Shown: positions 1-9,161, counted from the first letter of the stretch. The stretch: DNA of 27,762 nt from Desulfitobacterium sp038181555 (GCF_038181555.1 NZ_JBBWUA010000031.1:1-27762); one strand, 5' to 3'. Made by a program: numbers and translations. Notes: generated by a model not told the origin, from the letters alone.

Positions 1-314
1 AGTCGGGTTGGAAACAGGACGTTTCCAACCCGCTAGAGAGCCAAACAAGTGCGAAAAGCTCGCCCGCTTTTCGGGATGGCGATTTAGACGGGACGAAAGC
101 CGGATGAGGCTTTCGCCCAAGCCGCCTGCCACATAGAACGACCTAGCGGCGCAGGTCCCGACGGAGCGGAGTACTTGAGCGTTAGTTTTGTCCGCGCAGC
201 TTACCGAGCGAACGGCGTAAATCAAAATCCTGGAGTCAAAGCCTTACTTCGATAAGACATGCCTTGAAAACTGGGATCTGAAAACTGGGACCTGGCCCCA
301 ATTCGCACTCTTGC
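1..314. other. Gene-free, hairpin-rich region downstream of argJ
   Basis: No convincing coding sequence. Three strong inverted repeats follow one another: a 12-bp perfect stem (4-15 with 21-32, 5-nt loop), an 8-bp stem (52-59 with 66-73) and an 8-bp stem (94-101 with 108-115). The rest (116-260) is GC-rich with repeated GAGCG-type words, and a short direct repeat TGAAAACTGGGA occurs twice near 266-290. The 12-bp stem lacks a T-run, so it is not a standard terminator. The style resembles the folded block at 17075-17314. It could be a dispersed repetitive element or a structured RNA cut by the window edge. Confidence 0.5.
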
Positions 315-1583
315 TCAAGTTCGATATGATCCATTGATGGTGACATATTCATGGGTCAGATCGCAGCCCCAGGCGGTGGCTTGGGCTTCCCCTTCTTGCA
401 GAACCACTTGGATGCTGATGTCCTTTTGGCTGAGGACTTCCTTTGCTTCCTCTTCAGAGAAATTAACCCCTTGACCATCCTTGGCCACAAGAACATGACC
501 CAGATAAATATCCACTCGTTCGGGATCAAAGTCTGCTCCGGAATACCCGGCCGCAGCTAAGATTCTTCCCCAGTTGGCATCTTCGCCAAAGACCGCGGTC
601 TTCACTAGACTGGAACCGCAAATGCTTTTAGCAATGAGGCGAGCATCTGCTAGTGTTTGGGTTCCTTTAACCTTGACCTCGAGGAACTTGCTGGCCCCTT
701 CTCCGTCTCGGGCAATCTCTTGTGCTAATTTTTTACACACTGCGCGAAACATCTCTTGAAACTCAGCCCAATCGCTGGGGCTTAATTGGAATCCTGCTTG
801 GCCATTGGCTAGGACTAACACCATATCATTCGTGCTGGTATCTCCATCTACGGTCACCATATTAAAGCTATCTTCCACGGCATCCGTAAGCAAGGCTTGA
901 AGATCGGCAGCCGGAATATCGGCATCGGTGGTGATAAAGCCCAGCATGGTACCCATATTGGGATGAATCATGCCCGATCCTTTGGCCATAGCGCCTAAAC
1001 GAATCACACCTTGCTCTGTCACTAATTCACAGGCCACCTCTTTGACCGTGAGATCTGTCGTCATGATCGCCAGAGCTGCCTGATGTGCAGCTTGTTTGGC
1101 TTGTTGAGAGTCAGCTGCTTGGGAAATCTCGATGGATGCTTGCTCAATTCCTTTAAGCACCCGCTCCACCGGCATTTCTACGCCGATTACTCCAGTGGAA
1201 GCCACTAATACGTCTTCGGCTTTTATCCCTAAGGCCTGGGCTGTTTTAGTGGCCATTGCCCAAGCCGCCTCATCACCGGGCTTGCCCACACAAGCATTGG
1301 CATTGCCGCTATTGGCCACCATAGCCTGAGCTATCCCGTTTGCCAAATGCTTTTTCGTGAGGATCAGAGGATGGGCCTTTACTTTGTTCCGCGTAAATAC
1401 CCCGGCAGCTTGGGCGGGCACCTCCGAGTAGACCAAGGCCACATCATATTTATCCGGATTTTTAATCTTAGCTTTAACTCCTACCGCCCTAAACCCTTGG
1501 GGAATCCCTATTCCGCCGTCGAGCCAAGACCATTTGGGTTTGGGCGTTGCTATATTTTCACTTTTTTGACTTATCTTCTCCAT
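315..1583 (-). CDS. argJ: Bifunctional ornithine acetyltransferase / N-acetylglutamate synthase
   Basis: ArgJ transfers the acetyl group of N-acetylornithine to glutamate (and in bifunctional forms uses acetyl-CoA), feeding the cyclic arginine pathway in the cytoplasm. The protein is about 422 residues, the family's usual length. The autoproteolysis site is visible as KGSGMIHPNMGTMLGF; the Thr of GTML (about residue 212) is the expected nucleophile that becomes the N-terminus of the beta chain. The N-terminal IPQGFRAVGV and the MVANSGNANAC segment are also typical. A GTG at 1592 is in frame, but AAAAAGG lies too close to it; the ATG at 1583 is better spaced, so I chose that. It follows argC by 61 bp on the same strand and is very probably cotranscribed. 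No argB follows within the window. Whether it is mono- or bifunctional cannot be decided by eye. Confidence 0.95.
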   Translation of the reverse strand: MEKISQKSENIATPKPKWSWLDGGIGIPQGFRAVGVKAKIKNPDKYDVALVYSEVPAQAAGVFTRNKVKAHPLILTKKHLANGIAQAMVANSGNANACVGKPGDEAAWAMATKTAQALGIKAEDVLVASTGVIGVEMPVERVLKGIEQASIEISQAADSQQAKQAAHQAALAIMTTDLTVKEVACELVTEQGVIRLGAMAKGSGMIHPNMGTMLGFITTDADIPAADLQALLTDAVEDSFNMVTVDGDTSTNDMVLVLANGQAGFQLSPSDWAEFQEMFRAVCKKLAQEIARDGEGASKFLEVKVKGTQTLADARLIAKSICGSSLVKTAVFGEDANWGRILAAAGYSGADFDPERVDIYLGHVLVAKDGQGVNFSEEEAKEVLSQKDISIQVVLQEGEAQATAWGCDLTHEYVTINGSYRT

Positions 1584-1644
1584 AAAACTCACTACCTTTT
1601 TGTTTACTAAACCTCATCCAAGATTCATATTTACGGATATGAAC

Positions 1645-2670
1645 TTAAGGCCAAAGCCCCCGCGCACCCAGTCCCATATTCTCCGGCAAACCACAGATGA
1701 GATTCATGTTCTGGATGGCTTGCCCGGAGGCTCCTTTTACTAGGTTATCAAGGGCTGAGACAAGAATGGCTCGCCCGGTACGTGGATCAACCTTTAATTG
1801 TAGGAAGACGTGATTGCTGCCGGCAGCTAACTTCGTTTGGGGCCAAAGTCCATCCGGTAGAATATGGACAAACTCCTCGCCCTCATACTGCTCTTGCCAA
1901 CAGGCTTTCAGATCTTCTTCCGTGACACCGGGGGAAACTTGGGCATAAATAGTGGCCAGAATCCCGCGAATCATGGGCACCAGGTGGGGGGTGAAGTTCA
2001 CTAAAAGCTCTGCTCCCGCAGCCGCTCCTAGTTGCTGCTCAATCTCTGGTGTATGGCGATGGCTGGCCACCCCATAGGCTTTAAAATTTTCATTGACCTC
2101 GCTGAAATGGTTACCTAAGGTCGCACTCCGTCCCGCTCCCGAAACTCCTGATTTTGCATCGATGATCAATCCATCCTTTTGGATCAACCCCTTGCGCAAT
2201 AAGGGAGCTAGAGCCAAAATAGTCGCCGTGGGATAACAGCCCGGATTGGCGATAAGCTGTTTACCAAGAATCTGCTCCCGATAGAGCTCAGGCAGACCGT
2301 AGACAGCTTCCGAAAGTAGCTCTGGGGCAGGATGCGTTACTTTATACCAAGCTTCATAAACTGCAGCATCCTTTAATCGGAAATCTGCACCCAAATCAAT
2401 AACTTTAATACCACGGTTCAACCACTCAGCCGTACGACCCGCTGTAAGACCATGGGGAAGTGCACAGAACAGAACGTCCAAATCCGGCACTTGCTCATCC
2501 TGAAGTTTACCTGCACCTAATCCTGAAAACTGTGGAAATAGCTCCTCATAGATGACACCGCTGTTGCTGGAAGACCCCAAATATACTAGCTCTATCTCAG
2601 GGTGCTGTTGAAGTAAACGCACCAGCTCTTGACCCGTATAGCCTGTTGCTCCGATAATACCGACTTTCAC
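1645..2670 (-). CDS. argC: N-acetyl-gamma-glutamyl-phosphate reductase
   Basis: ArgC reduces N-acetylglutamyl phosphate to the semialdehyde with NADPH, the third step of arginine synthesis. The N-terminus KVGIIGATGYTGQELVRLL is the Rossmann dinucleotide-binding loop, and the catalytic Cys sits in ANPGCYPTA at about residue 145. The open frame extends upstream to 2766, but that extension crosses the promoter. AAGGAGG lies 7 nt before a GTG at 2670, giving a 341-residue protein of normal length, so GTG is the likely start. It is the first gene of an argCJ unit and is expected to be repressed by arginine through the box described at its promoter. No anomaly was seen in the coding sequence. Confidence 0.95.
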   Translation of the reverse strand: MKVGIIGATGYTGQELVRLLQQHPEIELVYLGSSSNSGVIYEELFPQFSGLGAGKLQDEQVPDLDVLFCALPHGLTAGRTAEWLNRGIKVIDLGADFRLKDAAVYEAWYKVTHPAPELLSEAVYGLPELYREQILGKQLIANPGCYPTATILALAPLLRKGLIQKDGLIIDAKSGVSGAGRSATLGNHFSEVNENFKAYGVASHRHTPEIEQQLGAAAGAELLVNFTPHLVPMIRGILATIYAQVSPGVTEEDLKACWQEQYEGEEFVHILPDGLWPQTKLAAGSNHVFLQLKVDPRTGRAILVSALDNLVKGASGQAIQNMNLICGLPENMGLGARGLWP

Positions 2671-2701
2671 ACCCATTCCTCCTTGATTGTTCATTTTCAT
2701 A

Positions 2702-2731
2702 ATTATACGCTTCCATGCATAAACATTCAAT
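2702..2731 (-). promoter_or_regulatory. argC promoter with ArgR/AhrC box
   Basis: On the minus strand TTGAAT (2725-2730) and TATAAT (2702-2707) are separated by exactly 17 bp, a near-consensus sigma-A promoter. The plus-strand sequence CATGCATAAACATTCAAT (2714-2731) matches the Bacillus ARG-box consensus CATGAATAAAAATKCAAK at 16 of 18 positions. It covers the -35 and much of the spacer, a position suited to repression by an ArgR/AhrC hexamer with arginine. The start site would be near 2695, giving a leader of about 25 nt. Confidence 0.8.
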
Positions 2732-2811
2732 AGTTTTTTAGAAAAAAATTTCCTTTCTTCAGGCAAAATGGTATGCTAATAAGGATTACAAGAGGCGTTT
2801 AGGGGGAAATC

Positions 2812-3576
2812 ATGGTGAAAACACCTATTGGCGAAATCATAGAGATTTGTCTCCTTGCCGGAAAGATTATGCTCCAAAGTGGCGCGGAAATCTACCGGAT
2901 CGAAGATACGATGAATCGTATTGCTCGAGCGTGTGCCATGACCGAGTCACATAGCTATGTAACTCCTACGGGCATTTTCTTGTCCCTCCAAGGCGAGGAG
3001 CAGGACTTAGAGCAGACTAAATTCTTACGAATAGCTTGGCGTGAAATTGACTTAAATAAAATTGTCCAGGTCAATGAAATTTCTCGAAAGATGAGCGAAG
3101 GAGAGTTAACGATTCAACAGGCCCATGATGCTCTGCTCTCCATCGAGAAAGCTCAATCTCTCTATCCCTTTTGGCAGCAGTTGCTGGCAGCAGCCCTCGC
3201 CAGTGGCTTCTTCGCCCTCATGTTTGGTGGTATAGGAATTGACTTCCTATCGGCAGTGGCGGCCGGGGGGTTGGGCTTTTTGCTATATGCTAAAGCCAAT
3301 CGCCGGATTGAAGTTAAATTCTTCGCAGAATTTCTGGCGGCGTTTTCCATTGGCGCCTTAGCTTACTTTTTTAGTTTTCTTGGTCTGGATATCCAAATCG
3401 ATAAAGTCATTATTGGTTCTGTGATGCCCTTGGTCCCCGGTGTGCTGATTACCAACGCCGTCCGCGATCTAATGGCAGGAGATCTAGTCTCCGGGTTAGC
3501 ACGTGGGACGGAAGCCTTTTTAACCGCTTTTGCCATCGGGTCAGGGGTAGCGGTGATCTTAGCTGTACTGATATAG
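2812..3576 (+). CDS. Threonine/serine exporter, ThrE N-terminal-type subunit (YjjP-like)
   Basis: A 254-residue protein of the ThrE/YjjP family (DUF1212). The first 115 residues form a soluble domain with the family-typical GAEIYRIEDTMNRIARA segment. The rest is five or so hydrophobic helices (roughly 120-254), including PLVPGVLITNAVRDL, the motif shared by this family. With the next gene it should form a two-component inner-membrane exporter for threonine/serine or related small solutes; in Corynebacterium both parts are fused in one ThrE. The start is supported by AGGGGG 6 nt before the ATG. It is divergent from argC with only about 140 bp between start codons, so promoters overlap or abut. 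Substrate is inferred from family only. Confidence 0.85.
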   Translation: MVKTPIGEIIEICLLAGKIMLQSGAEIYRIEDTMNRIARACAMTESHSYVTPTGIFLSLQGEEQDLEQTKFLRIAWREIDLNKIVQVNEISRKMSEGELTIQQAHDALLSIEKAQSLYPFWQQLLAAALASGFFALMFGGIGIDFLSAVAAGGLGFLLYAKANRRIEVKFFAEFLAAFSIGALAYFFSFLGLDIQIDKVIIGSVMPLVPGVLITNAVRDLMAGDLVSGLARGTEAFLTAFAIGSGVAVILAVLI

Positions 3577-3589
3577 AAGGAGGAGCGCT

Positions 3590-4030
3590 ATGAATTGGAC
3601 TGCACTTTATGCCAGTTTCTTGGCCACCATGGCTTTTGGAGTATTGTTTAATGTTCCTAAAAAGACACTCCTGAGTGGTGGGCTGGTGGGTATGCTGGGA
3701 TGGATGATTTACGTGACCCTGACTCAGGAGTTGAATATAAACTTAGTGACTGCCACCCTCGCTGCTTCCTTTGGGGTAGCAACCCTAAGTCAAGGCCTTG
3801 CCCGTAAACTTAAGATGCCTGTCACGGTCTTTAGTATCTCCGGCATCATCCCCTTAGTACCCGGTGGTATGGCTTATGATACGATGCGTCAGTTGATCGA
3901 AAATAACTACCTAGAGGGTCTGCGCTTGGGCTCCATCACCCTGCTTATCGCCGGGGCGATTGCCTTCGGACTCATCTTCTCCGGTGTGCTCACGGAAACC
4001 TTTAGCACCCGCTTAGCTCAGAAATCCTGA
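3590..4030 (+). CDS. Threonine/serine exporter, ThrE C-terminal-type subunit (YjjB-like)
   Basis: A 146-residue, four- to five-helix membrane protein of the YjjB/DUF3815 family, the partner half of split ThrE transporters. The segment PVTVFSISGIIPLVPGGMAYDTMRQ carries the family motif, equivalent to the PLVPG motif of the upstream subunit. It starts 13 bp after the preceding stop with a strong AGGAGG, so the two genes are translated from one message. The pairing of a YjjP-like and a YjjB-like gene is the standard arrangement. It ends next to a 13-bp tandem array and converges with sbcC. Confidence 0.85.
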   Translation: MNWTALYASFLATMAFGVLFNVPKKTLLSGGLVGMLGWMIYVTLTQELNINLVTATLAASFGVATLSQGLARKLKMPVTVFSISGIIPLVPGGMAYDTMRQLIENNYLEGLRLGSITLLIAGAIAFGLIFSGVLTETFSTRLAQKS

Positions 4031-4053
4031 TCGCTTGAACAACATGAGTAGAT

Positions 4054-4170
4054 ATGATAGTTCATTATGATGGTTTGGCATGATGGCTTAGTATGATGGC
4101 TTAGCATAATGGCTTAGCATAGTGGCTTGGCATAGTGGCTTGGCATGATAGCTCAGTATGATGATCTAGC
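4054..4170. repeat. Nine tandem copies of a 13-bp repeat
   Basis: Nine consecutive 13-bp units of consensus ATGATGGCTTAGC run without a break from 4054 to 4170; the central ones (4080-4144) differ from each other at one to three positions, the outer ones more. A degenerate tenth unit may follow at 4171-4183. The array fills most of the 179-bp gap between the convergent thrE-type genes and sbcC. The period is not a multiple of three and I see no reading frame with a plausible start, so it is treated as a noncoding minisatellite. No clear intrinsic terminator was seen in this gap. Confidence 0.9.
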
Positions 4171-4209
4171 ATAACGAAATGGCTGAATCGGTCCACAAAT
4201 GCATGCAGC

Positions 4210-7200
4210 TTAACTGACTTCGATGGCTACTTTGCTACCGCCTAACCCGGCCTTAGCGGGTGTTACCATGAGCTTGACAGGAACGCGATTCTTGATGGAT
4301 TCCACGTGACTGATGATACCGATGGATAATTTATCATGATGGATTCTTTCCAAAGTATCCATCACCACTTCTAGAAGATTGTCATCTAAGGTCCCGAACC
4401 CTTCATCCAGAAAGAACAATTCTAAGGGTGCGGTGCCTTTTAATTGTATCTGGGCCGATAAGGCCAAGGCTAAAGCTAAGGATGCCAAAAATGTTTCGCC
4501 ACCGGACAAGGTGCTCGCATCCCGCTGGGCCCCTCCGTTTTTATAATCTCTAATGATGAATTTGCCGTTCTCATCCACTTCCAGCCCATAATTTCCGCCC
4601 GTGATCTCTTTTAGTTTCTTATCGGCTTCGATGGATACATATTTCAGTTGATGGGCTGCCACATACTCGACGAAGCGCTTGCCTTTAAAAAGCTTTTCCA
4701 GATCATTTAAGAGACCCAGCTGATAATCCAACTTTTCTTGGTTCTTTAACAGCTTGGTCTTTTCGGCATATTTTGCTTTGATGAGGGTGATGCTGGACTC
4801 CAGCTTGATTTTGTTTTCTTCTAATGCTTTCAGTAAATTATTCTTTTCTTCCTTGCTGGTTTGCAAAACCTGCCACTGCTCTGCTGACAAGCTACGTCCA
4901 CCCATTTTAGCTTTTAAGGCGTCGATGCTTCCGGCTAACTTCACGAGGAGATCCCGATATTCCCTGACTTGGATTTTGAGTCTTTCAATTTCCGCTCGTT
5001 CGATTAGGAAGCCTTTGGCCTCATCACTATCCTGGAATTTCTCCTCCCTCAGGACTTTTGCTAACGCTTCTTGATTCTTCTTCATGCGCTCTGTTAAATC
5101 ACTAAGGCTATTTTCGGCTGATCGGTAATGGGTGTGGCTTTCATTGTACTGCTGATCAATGAGCTTCTTCTTTTCTTCGGCTTCAAGGTATTCACGATCT
5201 ATCTTGATAATTGAATCCGAGATTTCCTGCTGATAGGCCGCTAAATCCTCTACCCCACCTACCTTCGCCTTGATACCGGTTTCCTTCTCTTGGATGCTGC
5301 TTTCCTTCTCCACTAGCGTTGCTTGTTTTTCTTTGAAGACCTCCCGTAGCTCAGCTAATTCATGATTAAGAGACTCCCTTTGCCCCTGTGCACCCTTTAG
5401 TTGTTCCCTTAGCTGCTTTAATTCAAGCTCTAGATTTGCTTTCTGCTTGTCCTTCCGGATCATGTCTTCCTGTTTGCTTAGGAAGTCCTCGACACCTAAT
5501 TCTGCCTGATACTTTAGCAGTTCAGCTTGAGCTTCTTCGAATTTGACTTGAATGGAGCTTAAATTACTTTGGCGACTTTCCAGTTGGGTCTTGTTCTCAG
5601 CCGTAATAATAGTTTCTGTATTCAGCTTCATTTTTATTGCATTCTGGTCCTCTTTTAAGAGAATATTCTTCTGCTCTAGATCATCCTTTTGCGTATGGAA
5701 GAGGGTGATTTTTTCTTTTAACTGCTCGAATTGCTTTTGAAGTTCATCAATAGAGTAGGCTTTATACTCTTCTCCTAGCTCATTGAGTTTTAATTGATAT
5801 TCCTGACTAGTGTTTTCTTGAAAACGAATGGTCTCTTGGCGGGTGGCGACCCGATTGGAGCTTAGCTGCTGAGCAGCCTGCTTTTCACGCAATATACCAC
5901 TTAATTGCTCAAGTTTACGATCGATTGGAGTTTCGCTGTCGATTACAGCGAGGCCTTCCAAAGCTTCCAAGTGATGCTCTTTTGCACCACAAACCGGGCA
6001 GGCTTCGCCGTCTCTGAGCTCTTCCCGCAAAATATGAGCCCTATTTTCGTTTTCAATCGCCTTGATCTCGAGCTCCAGCCTATTGATTTCCAGCTCTAGG
6101 GTTTCATTGTCTACCCTAGACTTCTGCAAGTCTTGTTCTTCTTTAACAATCGTTTCCTGAGCTTTGGCAATGGCCGTGGTGTACTCCGCGTGTTTGCTCC
6201 ATCTATCCTTAATTTGATTTACCTTATCCTGCAGGGCCATCAAGGTATCTTGATCCCCAGGCGAGGCCGAGATCAGATTTTGCAAGGCGAGTTGATGGTT
6301 CTTTACTTCTTCATCTTTCGCTGCCAATTGTTTTGCCAACTCTTCTGCCCTGGCTTGAGCACCTTGGATTGTTGCTTTAATTTGCTCGATGACCTGACTT
6401 TCGTCATGCACTTGCTTCTTTGCATGTTCATAAGTATTAAGGACAACGATCGCTTCATTGACCTTTTTCTTATAGTCTTGGTCTAGGGTTAAATCCTCCG
6501 CTTCTTTCTCCTTAGCTAGGATATCGGCATTCAAGACATCCGCTTTCGCCGTGATCTCTTCGGCCTTTTTCCGCTTGTCGACCCCTTCTTTGGCTACAGC
6601 TTCTAAACCTGCTTGAAGGGTATTCTTTTCTTGGAGCAAGGCATTGAGCTTCTTCTTTTCCTCTATCGCCTCAGCAACACTTTGTTGGCGAAGCCTGAGC
6701 AGCGGAAGTTCCTGATCCTTCTGGAACCGCGCCTTTATTAAGCGTTCCTCTCCCTGCTTTTGACTCTCAGCCAATTCAGCGACGATCCTTTTGAGGTCGT
6801 CTATTTGCTTCTGGGTCGTAGCCATTGCACTCAGTGTTTCTTCATAGTGATCGAGATACGGCTTGACGCGAAGAGCCCGCTCGCCCTGTTCAGCCTTATT
6901 TTCGTTTTCCTTAATTTCATTTTCCCTTTTTTCCAGGTCGGATTTCTGCAAAATGTGCTGCTCTAATTCACTCTGGAGATCCCAAAGCTGCTTCCCCTTG
7001 GCGTAATCCTCCTCTGCCTTTTGGTATCCCGCTCGGGAAAGAACCAGATTTTCTGCTAAGGTGCTTAGTTCATTCGTCTTTTCCTGCAATATCTCAGCAC
7101 TATATTCCTCATAGGTCTTCAACTCGCCCGCCAGGTTCTGAGCTTTGTCCTTTTCTTGTCTAATTTTACCCGCTAAGCGGATCGACAGGTCATCGCCGTA

Positions 7201-7728
7201 GCGTTGGAGATTGAACAACCTCTCAAGCATTTCCCGCCGTTCTTTTCCTTCCAGCTTCAGAAATTCGCTGAATTTCCCTTGGGGCAAGACCACGGTCCGC
7301 GTGAAATCCTCGAGCTGTAGACCCAAAATCATTTCGCATTGCTCGGTAACCTTGGTGGCCTGTTCCTCTAAAACCAACTCGCCCTCCTCGGTAATCTGAA
7401 CGATTTTGGCTGATTTACTTCGCACATGACCGGTTTTGGAGTCTCTACGAAATTCTCGATCTACTCTATATTTTCTGATCTCTTTTTCCGAGATTTGAAA
7501 TTCATAGCTTACATTTAGCCCATCGCTGTTGGTATTCATGTAATTGGAACTCCCTCTGGCTACAGCGCCATAAAGGGCTAAGGTAATGCCATCCAGTATG
7601 GTCGATTTACCGCTGCCGGTCGGGCCGAAAATACCGAAGAGTCCTTTATCGGTCAGCCTTAGAAAATCGACTTCCTGGAGATCGGTAAAGCTATTTAACC
7701 CTCTGATTTTAAGCTTGATGGGTTTCAT
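4210..7728 (-). CDS. sbcC: Exonuclease SbcCD, ATPase subunit SbcC
   Basis: SbcC is the SMC-like ATPase that with SbcD opens and degrades hairpins and protein-blocked DNA ends (the bacterial Rad50-Mre11). The 1172-residue protein has Walker A GPTGSGKS at about 35-42, long coiled coils, the zinc-hook motif CPVC at about 577-580 almost exactly in the middle, the ABC signature LSGGETFLASLALALALS and Walker B LELFFLDEGFGTLDD near the C-terminus. The frame is open 35 codons further upstream, but that extension lies wholly inside sbcD. The ATG at 7728 is preceded by AGGAGGAGG and gives the canonical MKPIKLKIRGLNSF start. It overlaps the end of sbcD by 20 bp, indicating translational coupling. Nothing unusual in domain order or length. 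Confidence 0.96.
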   Translation of the reverse strand: MKPIKLKIRGLNSFTDLQEVDFLRLTDKGLFGIFGPTGSGKSTILDGITLALYGAVARGSSNYMNTNSDGLNVSYEFQISEKEIRKYRVDREFRRDSKTGHVRSKSAKIVQITEEGELVLEEQATKVTEQCEMILGLQLEDFTRTVVLPQGKFSEFLKLEGKERREMLERLFNLQRYGDDLSIRLAGKIRQEKDKAQNLAGELKTYEEYSAEILQEKTNELSTLAENLVLSRAGYQKAEEDYAKGKQLWDLQSELEQHILQKSDLEKRENEIKENENKAEQGERALRVKPYLDHYEETLSAMATTQKQIDDLKRIVAELAESQKQGEERLIKARFQKDQELPLLRLRQQSVAEAIEEKKKLNALLQEKNTLQAGLEAVAKEGVDKRKKAEEITAKADVLNADILAKEKEAEDLTLDQDYKKKVNEAIVVLNTYEHAKKQVHDESQVIEQIKATIQGAQARAEELAKQLAAKDEEVKNHQLALQNLISASPGDQDTLMALQDKVNQIKDRWSKHAEYTTAIAKAQETIVKEEQDLQKSRVDNETLELEINRLELEIKAIENENRAHILREELRDGEACPVCGAKEHHLEALEGLAVIDSETPIDRKLEQLSGILREKQAAQQLSSNRVATRQETIRFQENTSQEYQLKLNELGEEYKAYSIDELQKQFEQLKEKITLFHTQKDDLEQKNILLKEDQNAIKMKLNTETIITAENKTQLESRQSNLSSIQVKFEEAQAELLKYQAELGVEDFLSKQEDMIRKDKQKANLELELKQLREQLKGAQGQRESLNHELAELREVFKEKQATLVEKESSIQEKETGIKAKVGGVEDLAAYQQEISDSIIKIDREYLEAEEKKKLIDQQYNESHTHYRSAENSLSDLTERMKKNQEALAKVLREEKFQDSDEAKGFLIERAEIERLKIQVREYRDLLVKLAGSIDALKAKMGGRSLSAEQWQVLQTSKEEKNNLLKALEENKIKLESSITLIKAKYAEKTKLLKNQEKLDYQLGLLNDLEKLFKGKRFVEYVAAHQLKYVSIEADKKLKEITGGNYGLEVDENGKFIIRDYKNGGAQRDASTLSGGETFLASLALALALSAQIQLKGTAPLELFFLDEGFGTLDDNLLEVVMDTLERIHHDKLSIGIISHVESIKNRVPVKLMVTPAKAGLGGSKVAIEVS

Positions 7729-8944
7729 TGTCCTCTTCCTCCTCCTGTAATATGGATAACAAAAAGTCGATGATCTCTTGCTGTGGTTCCACTTTACGCT
7801 CCTTGAGATAAAATTCTTTAAAGATATCCTCAAAGGATCTCTCCGTAATGCTGTTGAGGGTTGGCTCGGCTTCCATCCCGGTGATGATCGGAGAAATTTC
7901 TAGGATATCCTTTTTAATACTTCGCATCCTTTTGATTTCATCTTCGCGGATGTACCGGTCCGTCGATACTTCAATGTAAACCCAGCATTCCCTGTCTTGG
8001 TTGGCCTCACAACGCTCGAGGGCAGCCTCAATGCTCTCACATTTCCAAACCTCAATCGGCTTATAGACCTTAAAATCTATTTCCTTGATACTGCACTCTT
8101 GTTGAGGCTGCAAATCCACGAGGATACATTTCTTAGTGAAGTTAATTTCCTTCTTATTGTAATGAAGGGGGGAACCGGCGTACCTTGCTCTTCTGTCTGT
8201 GCCTGGCACTATCTGTGGTTTATGGATATGGCCCAAAGCCATGTATTGCGCGTTCTCAGGGAAACAACTCCCATCGACGATAAAGCTTCCCCCTAATTGA
8301 ATACTTCGCTCGGAGCCTGCTTCTTCACTGCCCATAGCGAATAAATGGGATACGACAAGATTGATGGTGTCCTCACGGAACCGTTCACTTAAATTCGTAA
8401 ATAGAAGATTAATCCGTTCACCATAGGATTTCAATTTTTCCTCTTCCTCTGCCATGGCATCATAGAGAACTTCATTTAATCTTCTTTCACTAGGATAAGG
8501 AACAGTGAGAATAACCGCCTTTTCCCCTTTGATAGCTACTTCTACATAACCTTCTCCGGAAGCAACCACCTGATGGTTACCATATTCACCCTCGGCCACG
8601 ACGGTTTTCGGGGTGCCCACCATAATAATGCCATGATCCCTAGCGAGGGGACCTGCGGCGACCAAGCGCTCCGGATTATCATGATTACCGGCGATGACTA
8701 AGGTGAGTCGTTCGCCTTTAGCAGATAACCTTTTCAAGGTATCATAAAACATCTTCTCGGCTTTGGCCGGGGGATTCGGACTGTCATACACATCACCGGC
8801 GATCACAATAAGATCCACCTGATTCTCCTCGACGATCTTGATGAAATCGTTTAGAAATAATTCTTGCTCGTCCATGCGACTGTAGCCCTCTAGGCTCTTA
8901 CCTAAATGCCAATCCGCTGTATGTAAAATTCTCACTCGCTCCAC
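7709..8944 (-). CDS. sbcD: Exonuclease SbcCD, nuclease subunit SbcD
   Basis: SbcD is the Mn-dependent Mre11-type nuclease of the SbcCD complex. All metal-binding motifs are present in order: ADWHLGK (near residue 10), GDVYDS, GNHD, VSHLF and GHIHKPQ; the C-terminal cap domain follows, for 411 residues. The start at 8944 is a GTG; a second in-frame GTG six nucleotides-plus further in (8935) would give VRILHTADWH and cannot be excluded. It is the first gene of sbcDC and overlaps sbcC. Its upstream flank is AT-rich (8945-9060), with TATAAT-like hexamers but no convincing -35. Confidence 0.95.
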   Translation of the reverse strand: MERVRILHTADWHLGKSLEGYSRMDEQELFLNDFIKIVEENQVDLIVIAGDVYDSPNPPAKAEKMFYDTLKRLSAKGERLTLVIAGNHDNPERLVAAGPLARDHGIIMVGTPKTVVAEGEYGNHQVVASGEGYVEVAIKGEKAVILTVPYPSERRLNEVLYDAMAEEEEKLKSYGERINLLFTNLSERFREDTINLVVSHLFAMGSEEAGSERSIQLGGSFIVDGSCFPENAQYMALGHIHKPQIVPGTDRRARYAGSPLHYNKKEINFTKKCILVDLQPQQECSIKEIDFKVYKPIEVWKCESIEAALERCEANQDRECWVYIEVSTDRYIREDEIKRMRSIKKDILEISPIITGMEAEPTLNSITERSFEDIFKEFYLKERKVEPQQEIIDFLLSILQEEEEDNETHQA

Positions 8945-9120
8945 CCTTTCACTGTGTTTAACGTCCTTTGCTTATCTATATTTTTTAATTTTCTATACCA
9001 GTCGATTGACTCCCTTTTATAATCCATTATAACTTAGAGCTTGGACAAAATACTGACAAAATTCCTAATAAAAGTTACAACCGCCATGCTGAGCGATAGC
9101 GAGTCCGATTGTCACCCTTT

Positions 9121-9161
9121 GAAAGGAGCAGTGTCTAGATTATCTAGACACTGCTCCTTTC
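9121..9161. repeat. Perfect 19-bp inverted repeat
   Basis: GAAAGGAGCAGTGTCTAGA (9121-9139) is followed after TTA by its exact reverse complement (9143-9161). The stem is far longer than needed for an intrinsic terminator, and no T-run follows it on either strand. It stands in the region upstream of two divergent genes. It could be a remnant of a small mobile palindrome, a protein-binding site or an RNA-stabilising hairpin. Confidence 0.85.

Noticed and set aside
2671..2766. N-terminal extension of ArgC
   Set aside because: It would require translation through the promoter and ARG box; a well-placed ribosome site and GTG lie downstream.
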